From positions 1 to 27,545 of the IMG/VR virus record IMGVR_UViG_3300042731_001294: DNA of 27,545 nucleotides. One strand, written 5' to 3'. The first letter of the stretch is position 1. Each line of letters opens with the position of its first letter. Below the pieces are notes generated by a model that was not told the DNA's origin, searched no databases, and saw only the letters and a program-made list of their open reading frames with translations. Shown in pieces: positions 17,201 through 25,647 of this stretch. A program made the position numbers and the translations under genes. The stretch is from a virus.

Positions 17201-20200
17201 TACTTCTACTGCTGGAGATCCTGCTTGTGCAGATGTCAAGGCAGCAATTGATACTCTATCATTCCTCTGGGTAGATGTTATCACAAATAATACTAATGGT
17301 ACGTATCTAGATGCTGCATATTTAATTGCTAGAAACAGAGATCTTATTGCAGATCAAGCACTTATCAATACTGAAGTACAATATCCTGCACTAAATCTTA
17401 GCGATATTCATCAGAGAAAGTGTCGTCGTGATATCAATATCGTTCTAGGTGGTCTAATTAGAGACTTAGCTATTGGTGGCAACCACGGTATTGTAAGTAA
17501 TGCAGAAGCATATTTCACTGGTGCTGCACTAACTGGTATCGATGCAGCTCAGTTACCTGCAACTCTCTACGCATATGAACAGGTTCGTGATCTTTGTATT
17601 CATGCGATGCGTAATTGGACCGATGGTCTGAATGATTACGTTACCCCAGTTGGTGCTGTATACAACGCTGCTTCAGGAGAACTGAATTTTACATATCCTG
17701 TCGGTTCTGGTGGGGTTCCTCAAGTTGGCGATAGAGTTGCATTCACAGAAGAAGCTATGACCTTTAGCTGTACTGTGAATAATGTACAAGGAAATCATCC
17801 AAGTCCTCTTAGATTTGATTCTAACTATGGTAATAGTTATCCAATTACTGCAGTTTCTGGAACATCATTTGTTCAAGTAACAGTTAACGTTGGTGATGCT
17901 GGTAGTGCTTCTGGTGAGCAACATACCTTCGTTAGTGCTGCAACTAATGGAACTGTTATTATCCATAATCCAGTATCAACAACATCTCCAATCCCACAGT
18001 TTGATGATTGGAATGTTTTAACAGACCCTGCTGCTGGTGCAGATTGTGCAACTGTAGAGGCAAGTATCACAACTGCATTTAGCACCTTTGAAGATATTTT
18101 AGATGGAACTTCTGCTCCTGGTGCAATTACCCAAACTTTTGGAACTTTATATGATACTGCTTCTATCATCACATATCCAGATAGTTTTGTTACTGATCTG
18201 AATAATCGCCGTATGGCAATTCGTGGTGATTATGATGATTACCCAATTATTGAAGCATCACCATACACCCAGAACTCTTCTGTTATCTCCTTCCTTGGTG
18301 GTAGTGGTGCTCTAGTTGATGGTTCTAAAGTTAAACAACCTAACTGTCCTTTCCCTGGTCTAGAACTAGACGGATCAGCATCCTTCCCTAATCAGGGTAA
18401 GTCGATGGTTGCATCCGCATTCACCATCGTCTCCTTTGGTGGTACAGGATATAAGGTTATCGAAGATGGTTACACTCAGTTAGTTTCGGTCTTCGTTATC
18501 TTCTGTGCTGACGGTGTACTTGCTGAGTCTGGTGGTTACTGTTCTATCACCAACTCTGCTACTAACTTCGGTATCTACGCTCTCCGTGGTATTGGATTTA
18601 GAAGAGAGGCGTATTCGTTTGACGTTGGTACTATTTCTAATGTATCTGCTACACCAACTGGTAGAGCAATTCTAACAGTCGATGGTTTAGGTAGAGAACC
18701 ACTGGAGCATTATGTTGTAAAAATTGACGGTATCAGCAATACAAATCCTGATATTGAATACTTCATCGATGCTGTTGGCGCAGTTGGTGCTGGTCCACCG
18801 TTCTCTGCACAGTTGACAATTGACGATGGTCAAGGTCAACCTATGAGTCTTACTGATGATGCAACTGGAAATCCAATTTCTACAGGTGCATTACTTGGTA
18901 AGACTATCAGATTACATAGACCATCTATCGTCAACTCCTCTTCGCACACCTGGGAATTTGCAGGTTCAGGTACTAACTACCTAGCACTACCAGAAAACGG
19001 TGGTACTAAAGTTCTCGCTAATGAGCAAGTATCTCAAGATTATGGTCGTGTTTATTGTTCTGGTACTGACGAACTTGGCGACTTCAAGGTTGGTACATTT
19101 GCACAAATCGAAAACAGAACTGGTGCTATTACCTTCACAGGTACGGTTACTATCTCTGAAGTTGAATTCTTGAAACTGAAGGGTGGCGACGTTGTTGTTA
19201 CAGGTTTCTCTGCTGATAATACTCTTGGTGGTGCTGGAACTAGTAACTCTGTTCTACCTACTCAAAAGGCAGTTAGAGATTACATCACTAACAACCTCGG
19301 TCCATACATCAACAAACCATACTCCACGAACGCTGTTCCTAGAGCACTGGTTGAACTTACTGACTCTGGTAAGATTTCAATTGACCAGATCCCAGCACTA
19401 AGACCATTTGAAGTCTACACTGTTGCAAATCAAGCAGAGCGACTTGCTATTGAGGGCGCACTTGCTGGTGACATCGCGATTCAATCTGATACTACAACAT
19501 CATTCATTCTAAACAACGATTTAGATAGTCTATTTACTGCGTTTGTTCCTGACCCAACAGTACAATTTACTATTGGTGATATCTTCACTGGTAGTGGAAC
19601 TGGTGGTCGTATTCAGGCAACAGAATATAGACAGGGTGTTGTCTATCAGTTGAACATCACAAACGGTGGTAGTGGTTATACTCAACCACCTACAGTTACA
19701 ATCTCTGGTACTCTACAGCAAGGTGGTGTAGAAGCAAGAGCAGAAACCACTATCGCTAATGGTGAAGTTGTAACACTAACTCTAGTTCTTTATGATGGAT
19801 TCTTAGGTGGTAAAGGATATACTTCTGCTCCTACAGTTACAATTGCTGCACCTGCAGGATCTGGTACACAAGCAACTGCTAGTGCTCTGATTGAGAGTAG
19901 ACTCTATGGATCTGTTGTAAACAGAATCCTTATTGAAGATACCGATACTATTGAGTCTAGTGACATCCCTGCTGTTACTATGAATATTACTAGAGTTGTA
20001 AATACATCATCTAGTAATAACAATAACTGGGTATCTCTATCTTCTAACCAGATTGCTGCATCTGATATCACATCTGGTGTTATTGAGACTGACAGACTTG
20101 CATCAGGTGGTGCTGCAAACTCCTTCACATTCTTACGTGGAGACCAGAACTTTGCACTTGCAGTTCAATCTGTTAAAGGTGCTGAAGTTAGATACTTCGA

Positions 20201-23200
20201 CAAACTGTATAGTACAGCAAGTTCTGGATCAAACTCTCTGATTTTTGAAACAAACGCAGATGTCCTTATTGGTCATGAAGTTGTTGCAAACGTTTCTGGT
20301 ATTCAGGCAAACACTAATATCACGGGTGTTATTACTGCTGCTGGTTTAACGACAGTTTCTCTAAACAACCCACTTACGCAAACAATTAACGCTGGATCTA
20401 TTATTGCATTCGAGCGTGGTGCGTCTCCTATGATCTTTGAGTCTTCATATACTCAAGGTAATTTTGTTGATGATATTATTATCTCCAACGGCGGTCTTGG
20501 ATTTACTGATGGTCAGTTCTTTGATGTCGAGATTGGTGGTGGTACTGGAACGGGATTAAAAGCTAATATTGTTGTTTCTGGTAATACAGTTACTGACATC
20601 ACCGTTACCGATGGCGGTAGTGGATATAGTTCAGACTTTACTGTAGTCTCACCTCCTCCTGTAATTGGTTCTGGATCTGGTCTAGTTTTAGAAGTCAAGA
20701 TCTCTACTGTTAATAGACAATACGCTAACGTTGCTGTTGATGTTCAGAGAGTTACAGATCTAACTATTTCTTCTGACCTCTATGGAACAATTGGTGTTTC
20801 TAGATTCAAGAAAGATCAATTTAATATTGGTACTGCTGGAAATGGTTCTATCGAAATTAAGACTGGTTCTGGATCTGGACTAGATGCTGACCTTCTAGAT
20901 GGTAAGCAAGGTGGTTTCTATCAGGATGCTGCAAGTCTTACCAGTGGAACGTTGAGTCCAGATAGATTATCTGGAACATACAATATCAGTATTTCTAACC
21001 AGTCTGGTAGTACACTAAGACTAGTTACTGGTACTAATAACCCAACATCAAACGCAGCACCAAGTTTCTTCGTTGAAGGTTTTGTTGCTAATACTATCAA
21101 CAACTCTGCTGATGGTCTAAATGATGGCGGCACACAGCACCTTGTTCTAACTGTTAGAAACAAAGGTCAAGGTCTAACTGCTGAAGGTGGTGTAAGACAA
21201 CTTGCATTTACAGATAACGATAACATGTACCTTCGTGGTTCTGGAACTGGCGTTGCCGCATTCGGTTCTTGGGCGAAGATGTGGACATCTCTAAATGATG
21301 GTCCTGGTTCAGGAATGGACGCTGACAAACTTGACAATAGACAAGGTATTTGGTATCAGAATGCATACAACCTTAATAAGGGAGTTCTATCTGAAAGAGT
21401 TTTACCAAGATTTATTGGTGCTACTAATTACAGAGATTCATTAACAATTAAGAGTTACAACGGAGATCTTGTACTTAAAGTCTATATCAGTGGACAAGTA
21501 TTGAATACAACACCGTTCACTCCTGGTAGTTTGATCAAGTTCTATGATAACCAGTCTCAGGCAGCGGGTGACTTACAGGTTGATAACTTAATTATTAATG
21601 ATGATACTGCAGATAACTTTAATGATTATACAATTATTATTGGTCGTCTAACTTCTGGTACGATTGCCACGGTTGCTAATGCAATTCAAATTGGTACAGC
21701 ATCAAACAAAGTTAACTTTGATGAATTTAGTCTAGAAGATTCTAATACATTTGAAGTTGCTACGTTAGAAAGTGATTCTGGTACTGCAAACCTTAGACTT
21801 GGTAGATCAGATGGTCAAGCAACGTCACCTGCTATCTACTTCACCAGCGCACAGTTATCACCTTCTAACTACAACGCTGCTATCATCGCTACTGGTGGTA
21901 ATGCAACTGATGGTTCGGGTACATTAAATGCACTCGTAGCAAATGCTGATGGATTTAATATTAACGGTAACGTTATCTGGAATGCTGGAAACATCCAGTT
22001 CCAGTCTGCAAATATTGCCAATACTGGTGTCAAGCGTGATGCTAACGGCGACTTTGCTGCAGGAACAATCACTGCAAATCTTGTCGGTTCTTCTTCACTA
22101 AACGTCCTGAAAGCAGGCGATACCATGACTGGTTCGCTAACTATCACAGGTGGTGGATCTAACTTTAGCGTCAGTGGAACAGCAAGTATGCTTTCTACTG
22201 CTAGTGTTGCTGACGATTTTGCTGTAGATTCAGATACATTATTCGTTGATGCATCTCAGGATGGTGTTGGTATCAACGTTGGTACAACACTTACCGCTGG
22301 TGTTGGTCTTGATGTTCTTGGTGGATCAATTGCTGCTCTAAGACTAAGTGGTCCTGGTAACCCAACTGGTCATCAATTATTGATTGATGGTTCCAGAAAC
22401 TCTTATTATGATGATCCTAACCACGCGATGATGTTCATCTCTTCTGGTGCAGCAGTAAGTACACATCCTGGTGAAGGCGCACACTGGATCTTTAACGGTA
22501 GAGCATCTGATAGAGATTTCATCTTCCGCAGTAACTCTAATAACAAGATGTCTATTAGAGGTAATGGTGGAGTTGTTGTTGAGAATAGTGGAACAAATAA
22601 TGGTCTTGACGTTGACAATCAGATTCTTGGTAGAGAGGGTCTACAACTTGGTGTTGGTTCTGGCAACGCTGGTCAAGGAATCACTTTCTATGGTGCTAAC
22701 TCTTACAGAAATGCTAGGGTTTCCCAGAACGAAATTGCTAACAACTTGTTCACCTTACAAGGTTCAACTGCAAATGGCGGAACTACATGGAATGGTACAC
22801 CAGCAGTTGCTGTCAATCTAAGCAACAATAGAGTTGCTATCAATACAACTGCATTTAGTGGTGTTGATCCAGAGAACAATCAGAATAGAGATTATATCTT
22901 AAATATCCAGGGAGATATGAACCTTAATGGTACATTCTTCCAGAACAACTCTGAGTTTGTTACCTCACGTTGGACAGAAGCAACTACTTCTATTTTAACC
23001 AGCAATAAGGACATTTATAGACTATCTGCTGTTGGTATCAACCAAGCAAATCCAGATTACGCACTGGATGTCAACGGTGATGCAAATGTTAGAGGAGTAT
23101 TTAGAATCAACGGAGCTCCACAGCACCTAGATACTTACGGTATCGTTAAGAGTAATCCTAACGTACTAGATGAGGACATCACTGTTCCAGCAAATACAAA

Positions 23201-23282
23201 CGCATTTATGTGCGGTGATATTACTATTGCTAATAATAGAACAATTACTGTTGGTTCTACTAGCACGTTCGTTGTTATCTAA
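14202..23282 (+). CDS. Giant tail-fibre-like virion protein (3026 residues)
   Basis: I recognise this as a very large structural protein conserved in T4-like cyanophages. In order: an N-terminal segment; two GxGY beta modules (64-137); a segment containing GSDLNDGRSAVNPVRTIKKA (from about 295), the usual opening of a right-handed beta-helix; a long middle with a duplicated helical unit (778-1290); a return to helix-like strands with SVISFLGGSGALVDG and SFGGTGYKVIEDGY (about 1370-1460); LPTQKAVRDYI (about 1685); GxGY modules (1813-1901, 2089-2167); two DADxLDxxQG units (about 2222 and 2368) like those of T4 long-fibre proteins; KAGDTMTGSL (about 2637), a common fibre motif; and a C-terminal beta tail. 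A late promoter and a 30-base leader precede it. It probably forms a baseplate-attached fibre. No autoproteolytic chaperone domain was recognised at the end. Confidence 0.9.
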   Translation: MSFNINSDKEFVRGSKPQLIGDNELTIRGGTGSLEREVLRTQLDADTGLPRVGINRTGNRVNNIELTNDGVGYVNPPTVTIDPPGTPGGVQALASAFIFNGRVTSIAINNPGSGYTTAPTVTFTGGGGAGAAATAVLDTVDFELDINGAIRTSTSIISDTARVLNLDIDNFVTPDLNLRGPNLKTYMNGSGTLYPTEADIFQKDEYVYFGTNVYQALNQGEATAVPPTHTDGVVRNGEVDFKHIGFRADDPTEFRYGDTGEAGVFPRSITPLLGDRSDAIATTEYVLNLATNDVGGRIYVSEQIGSDLNDGRSAVNPVRTIKKAAQLAWATPGVKETLIVSGGDYLEDNPISLPPDCSVVGDNLRLVIIRPRNPGKHIMKFGDKNYVIGVTYRDQIDANGDSVATWDFAMVFDDKQRVILDYEVNGDFGVEFPIGHQIFGPDQFRLGFQQNGGGSALQVGSQVVGVNQGAVAEVIGVAFDSTTGASAYLNGSVDVRATSGSIVEGEQFRYITNISTDASLALTITETTGANSFRTTSDPTGIISPGDYIYLDDTDDSSFTQGYFQVFQIDPEQGPPTTYWDVTVIPVFGSTGWDSAVSETININAATATFFTFDSISLKSIRAEGEVVSVDEDVTNTLPIQRLDFSLQGTFTEGFQSDQFGNAEDLGGIVFYTNELVGRSNIHEFKEGQEITITGLPTTNPDLSFLNGKQRIYKVLEDADGRARRFVIPKKAPGINDANFDPGQFATVATYSRSVTLSLLNSPNKFPISTPVERRFQDACVFLRNNRDFIADEVVGIINDEFKRDYYSVYNVTGNDFDIYLGPLDHVNNYISGGTVTFGGNVYNITSFVYDTGNTGVATVTTSTAIPSLAEDDTVQLAGLLIECEAGQKVYPAYSSPDSTGNNGDNQCRQDVVHFINALVRDLEFGSNHNVIEAAQKYIVDGKVTYIEDEIIQNVRAIEYARELAIYCMRNWRIGNGTPSDTIYAPRYSSITRYFDNSVITSTAGDPACADVKAAIDTLSFLWVDVITNNTNGTYLDAAYLIARNRDLIADQALINTEVQYPALNLSDIHQRKCRRDINIVLGGLIRDLAIGGNHGIVSNAEAYFTGAALTGIDAAQLPATLYAYEQVRDLCIHAMRNWTDGLNDYVTPVGAVYNAASGELNFTYPVGSGGVPQVGDRVAFTEEAMTFSCTVNNVQGNHPSPLRFDSNYGNSYPITAVSGTSFVQVTVNVGDAGSASGEQHTFVSAATNGTVIIHNPVSTTSPIPQFDDWNVLTDPAAGADCATVEASITTAFSTFEDILDGTSAPGAITQTFGTLYDTASIITYPDSFVTDLNNRRMAIRGDYDDYPIIEASPYTQNSSVISFLGGSGALVDGSKVKQPNCPFPGLELDGSASFPNQGKSMVASAFTIVSFGGTGYKVIEDGYTQLVSVFVIFCADGVLAESGGYCSITNSATNFGIYALRGIGFRREAYSFDVGTISNVSATPTGRAILTVDGLGREPLEHYVVKIDGISNTNPDIEYFIDAVGAVGAGPPFSAQLTIDDGQGQPMSLTDDATGNPISTGALLGKTIRLHRPSIVNSSSHTWEFAGSGTNYLALPENGGTKVLANEQVSQDYGRVYCSGTDELGDFKVGTFAQIENRTGAITFTGTVTISEVEFLKLKGGDVVVTGFSADNTLGGAGTSNSVLPTQKAVRDYITNNLGPYINKPYSTNAVPRALVELTDSGKISIDQIPALRPFEVYTVANQAERLAIEGALAGDIAIQSDTTTSFILNNDLDSLFTAFVPDPTVQFTIGDIFTGSGTGGRIQATEYRQGVVYQLNITNGGSGYTQPPTVTISGTLQQGGVEARAETTIANGEVVTLTLVLYDGFLGGKGYTSAPTVTIAAPAGSGTQATASALIESRLYGSVVNRILIEDTDTIESSDIPAVTMNITRVVNTSSSNNNNWVSLSSNQIAASDITSGVIETDRLASGGAANSFTFLRGDQNFALAVQSVKGAEVRYFDKLYSTASSGSNSLIFETNADVLIGHEVVANVSGIQANTNITGVITAAGLTTVSLNNPLTQTINAGSIIAFERGASPMIFESSYTQGNFVDDIIISNGGLGFTDGQFFDVEIGGGTGTGLKANIVVSGNTVTDITVTDGGSGYSSDFTVVSPPPVIGSGSGLVLEVKISTVNRQYANVAVDVQRVTDLTISSDLYGTIGVSRFKKDQFNIGTAGNGSIEIKTGSGSGLDADLLDGKQGGFYQDAASLTSGTLSPDRLSGTYNISISNQSGSTLRLVTGTNNPTSNAAPSFFVEGFVANTINNSADGLNDGGTQHLVLTVRNKGQGLTAEGGVRQLAFTDNDNMYLRGSGTGVAAFGSWAKMWTSLNDGPGSGMDADKLDNRQGIWYQNAYNLNKGVLSERVLPRFIGATNYRDSLTIKSYNGDLVLKVYISGQVLNTTPFTPGSLIKFYDNQSQAAGDLQVDNLIINDDTADNFNDYTIIIGRLTSGTIATVANAIQIGTASNKVNFDEFSLEDSNTFEVATLESDSGTANLRLGRSDGQATSPAIYFTSAQLSPSNYNAAIIATGGNATDGSGTLNALVANADGFNINGNVIWNAGNIQFQSANIANTGVKRDANGDFAAGTITANLVGSSSLNVLKAGDTMTGSLTITGGGSNFSVSGTASMLSTASVADDFAVDSDTLFVDASQDGVGINVGTTLTAGVGLDVLGGSIAALRLSGPGNPTGHQLLIDGSRNSYYDDPNHAMMFISSGAAVSTHPGEGAHWIFNGRASDRDFIFRSNSNNKMSIRGNGGVVVENSGTNNGLDVDNQILGREGLQLGVGSGNAGQGITFYGANSYRNARVSQNEIANNLFTLQGSTANGGTTWNGTPAVAVNLSNNRVAINTTAFSGVDPENNQNRDYILNIQGDMNLNGTFFQNNSEFVTSRWTEATTSILTSNKDIYRLSAVGINQANPDYALDVNGDANVRGVFRINGAPQHLDTYGIVKSNPNVLDEDITVPANTNAFMCGDITIANNRTITVGSTSTFVVI
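14391..14612 (+). repeat. Pair of GxGY-PTVT beta modules near the N-terminus of the 3026-residue protein
   Basis: Two units, DGVGYVNPPTVTI and GSGYTTAPTVTF, are each followed by an Ala/Gly-rich segment and a strand, at residues 64-137. The same module type recurs at residues 1813-1901 and 2089-2167 of this protein and in the two preceding giants. Confidence 0.75.
16533..18095 (+). repeat. Duplicated helical unit with different beta insertions in each copy
   Basis: Copy A begins D778 and copy B begins D1037. Both contain NRDFIAD or NRDLIAD, then CRxD (C908; C1074), LxRDLxxGxNH, MRNW (969-972; 1136-1139) and CAxVxAxI (C1009; C1282). The distance from CRxD to MRNW is 61 and 62 residues. Copy A is about 93 residues longer between IAD and CRxD, and copy B is about 106 residues longer between MRNW and CAxV. 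Both extra segments look beta-rich. Confidence 0.75.
20866..21425 (+). repeat. Two DADxLDxxQG fibre units
   Basis: GLDADLLDGKQGGFYQDA (from about residue 2225) and GMDADKLDNRQGIWYQNA (from about residue 2368) are the same unit. Each is followed by a L-x-x-G-x-L-S segment (LTSGTLSPDRL; LNKGVLSERVL). This motif is typical of T4-like long tail-fibre shaft proteins and supports the fibre assignment. Confidence 0.75.
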
Positions 23283-23285
23283 ATA
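23278..23285 (+). promoter_or_regulatory. Late promoter variant, TCTAAATA
   Basis: This overlaps the stop codon of the 3026-residue gene (23280-23282). With its last base as -6, transcription would begin near 23291, giving a leader of about 27 bases before the ATG at 23318. Its placement and leader length match the two other late promoters in this window. Confidence 0.55.
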
Positions 23286-23307
23286 TATAAAGGAAAAACC
23301 ACCATAT

Positions 23308-23311
23308 AGGG
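23308..23311 (+). promoter_or_regulatory. Ribosome-binding site AGGG for the kelch-like protein
   Basis: AGGG lies six bases before the ATG at 23318. It is one of the clearer Shine-Dalgarno matches in the window and supports this start. Confidence 0.55.
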
Positions 23312-23317
23312 TAAGAA

Positions 23318-24694
23318 ATGGCTTCTAAAATTAGAGTTGACAATATTACAAACCTGGCAGGTAGTGGTGCCCTAGAAATTGAGATCGGCGCAAATATCGC
23401 TGGTGATATCAATTTCACTGGTAACCTACTAAAGAATGGTCAACCATTCGCATCTCTGCCAGAACAGGGTCCAGAAACTGCTGGTTCTCAGTTGTTCTCT
23501 GATGGTCAGACTGCCTTCTGGGCATCACCGACAAGCGGTGCTGGTGTTAGTAACCCAGCAAATACAGATGACATGCCTGCTGGTGGTGGTAGAACTGGTG
23601 GTATTAACCTACAAAACCCATCAGTTCCTGCTAGTGGATATTTACCATTCTCTGGTCAAGGATCTTGGATCGATAATAATGGTAATACCTATAATATTAC
23701 AATCGGTTCTGAATTTAAATACAGAAGCATTTTTACACATGGTTTCATGTGTGGTGGATATCGTGGTGCTAACCCATGGAGAACCGTCAACCAGACATTC
23801 CACGCAACAGACGTTACTATCTGCCGTGGTGACCAGTTAGACAGAGCAGCAACATACGTTGATGGTAACTTCGGTGACTACAACGGTTATGTTTATGGTG
23901 GTAGTAACTCTTGGGGTTCTAACTCTCCACATACCTCTTCAATTAACTTGCATACAGGAACAGGCAGAACTGCTGGTTCATCTCCTGACTATAACCACAC
24001 TGATAACTATTCTACTACACCTGATAGTATTGGTGCTACCTGGGATCTTTATGCATCTTGTGATGACCCTGGTGCAGTATCTGGTCAGACAACCCAGAGA
24101 GGATATGTCACTGGTGGTGCTGATCTAGGTTCCCAGTCTTGGAACAGACTAAACTTTATGTCCGAACTGATGTCAAGAGTTAGTGGTGGTCACTCTAATA
24201 ACCACGCATCTGCTACTGAAGGAGAACTTCGTGGATATTCATTTGGAGATACAAGTAACTCAAAATATATTGAATTCTCTACAGAGTCTACTGGTAACTG
24301 GTCTACTACCAACATCGGTGGTGATGGATGGAAAAAGTCACTATCTACTAAGTGGAATCATGGATATCATGGTAACGGTGGTAACGTAACCCAGCAGTGG
24401 ATGAAGTTCACTCACAATACAGGAGCATTTATCTCAACCTTTAACCAGAATGACGTTGCTTCTGGTGAAGAAAATATGGAGATGGGTCAAGACTGGGGTT
24501 ATATGGTTGGCAACTACTCTGGAAGTGGTGGTTCTGGTAATGCTCGCCAGAACAATAGAACCATGAAGTTCTTCCATGCAACTGATGCTATGACGATGTG
24601 TGGATTTAAGACTGAACCAAAAGGACACCAGGGACAATCTTCTGGTACATGCCATAGTGCTGCATTTACTGTAACTGCTACAAGATATCAGTGA
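23318..24694 (+). CDS. Probable tail-fibre tip or adhesin with kelch-like repeats
   Basis: This 458-residue protein starts MASKIRVDNITNLAGSGA, an N-terminus typical of phage fibre proteins, followed by a beta segment with INFTGNLLKNGQPF. From about residue 142 it carries spaced GY/GF-x-x-G motifs: GFMCGG (142), GYVYGG (190), GYVTGG (262), GYSFGD (306), GYHGNGG (349), GYMVGN (394) and GFKTEP (429). The 43-48 residue spacing of most of them fits kelch-type beta-propeller blades; the 72-residue gap after 190 could hide a degenerate blade. The protein is rich in Asn, Gly, Ser, Thr, Trp and His, as adhesins often are. It has its own late promoter and is followed by a chaperone-like gene with a one-base overlap. 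A receptor-binding role is inferred from this context. Confidence 0.8.
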   Translation: MASKIRVDNITNLAGSGALEIEIGANIAGDINFTGNLLKNGQPFASLPEQGPETAGSQLFSDGQTAFWASPTSGAGVSNPANTDDMPAGGGRTGGINLQNPSVPASGYLPFSGQGSWIDNNGNTYNITIGSEFKYRSIFTHGFMCGGYRGANPWRTVNQTFHATDVTICRGDQLDRAATYVDGNFGDYNGYVYGGSNSWGSNSPHTSSINLHTGTGRTAGSSPDYNHTDNYSTTPDSIGATWDLYASCDDPGAVSGQTTQRGYVTGGADLGSQSWNRLNFMSELMSRVSGGHSNNHASATEGELRGYSFGDTSNSKYIEFSTESTGNWSTTNIGGDGWKKSLSTKWNHGYHGNGGNVTQQWMKFTHNTGAFISTFNQNDVASGEENMEMGQDWGYMVGNYSGSGGSGNARQNNRTMKFFHATDAMTMCGFKTEPKGHQGQSSGTCHSAAFTVTATRYQ

Positions 24695-25647
24695 TGAAAA
24701 AATCAAATTTTATTCAAGAAAAAGAATACGAACTTCAGTGGAAAGAACGTACTCCATTTAGATTGCCATCTCATATGGTAGAAGATGGAGAATTTATTCG
24801 TCCAGATAAGTCTTATGAGCGTCAACACCCTCTAGAAATTGAAGTAAAAAAATATATCAAAGATAAGAATGATATTCAGCAGGGTGATGTTTTAATGGGC
24901 ATTACTGAAGAAGACCTTAGAGACATGCAGTTAGAACAGCATGAAACAACGTATTTAAATTGTTTTAATTTCTTCAGTATCTCTGTCGTGAGAATGAAGA
25001 GAGACGTATTTGAAACTCTTAAGTCTGGACTCAAGAGATATATTGAGTTTACTGAAAAAGAACTACATGATGGTATTAACTATCAAGGTGAAATTAGATC
25101 ATACTCTAAAGACTACGAAGGTGTGATGAATGATGATGGCAAAATTGAATATGCCAAAGTCAAAAATCCCATGACACAGGCAAAGATTGATAATGCACTT
25201 TCATTCATGAAGAAGATGGCAGTTCTAGTTGTCGAAAGAGAATTTGAACTTCGTTTTAAAAACTTTAAAAATTGCCACGATGTAGAGCAAGAGTCTTGGG
25301 CATATCAAGTTCCTGAAGCAAAAGCACTTCTTAAAAATCCAGAAGCATCTACACCATTCTTAAATATTTTATCAATCACTAGAGGTATTGACAAGACGGT
25401 TCTTGCGAAAAAGGTCATTAAGAACCACGATAAATATGTAGTAGATTACGCCGCTCTCCTCGGCAAATATCACGCAATTAAATCTCAATTTAAACACTGT
25501 GATAATATGTGGGATATGAATATCCTATATGAGGACTATCTAAATGTTGGTATGCCATTCTCTCAAGCAGAGAAAATGGGGCGATGTGATGAAAACTATA
25601 TTCGTACTGATGGAGTTGATATAAAGTATGGAACCTTCGGATTCTAA
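24694..25647 (+). CDS. Probable tail-fibre assembly chaperone
   Basis: The product is 317 residues. The N-terminal half is charged and not recognised. The C-terminal third (about 198-285) has a pattern I know from phage tail-fibre assembly proteins: EQESWAYQVPEAKALL (W202), ASTPFLNIL, RGIDKTVLAKKV and a final helix with DYAALLGKYHAIKSQF. Such proteins help fibre or tip proteins fold and trimerise and usually lie directly downstream of them, as here. I chose ATG at 24694, which overlaps the upstream TGA by one base; a GTG at 24691 would add one residue. The tail RCDENYIRTDGVDIKYGTFGF is extra to the chaperone pattern. The chaperone role is inferred from motif and position. Confidence 0.75.
   Translation: MKKSNFIQEKEYELQWKERTPFRLPSHMVEDGEFIRPDKSYERQHPLEIEVKKYIKDKNDIQQGDVLMGITEEDLRDMQLEQHETTYLNCFNFFSISVVRMKRDVFETLKSGLKRYIEFTEKELHDGINYQGEIRSYSKDYEGVMNDDGKIEYAKVKNPMTQAKIDNALSFMKKMAVLVVEREFELRFKNFKNCHDVEQESWAYQVPEAKALLKNPEASTPFLNILSITRGIDKTVLAKKVIKNHDKYVVDYAALLGKYHAIKSQFKHCDNMWDMNILYEDYLNVGMPFSQAEKMGRCDENYIRTDGVDIKYGTFGF

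Noticed and set aside
22471-22821. 116-codon + strand frame inside the 3026-residue gene
   Set aside because: It is an out-of-frame shadow. The main frame is uninterrupted and carries conserved fibre motifs on both sides, and the shadow product is Leu-rich without domain features.
24691-24696. GTG at 24691 as start of the chaperone-like gene
   Set aside because: The adjacent ATG at 24694 gives a standard one-base overlap with the upstream TGA and loses only one residue, so it is preferred. The difference is trivial.
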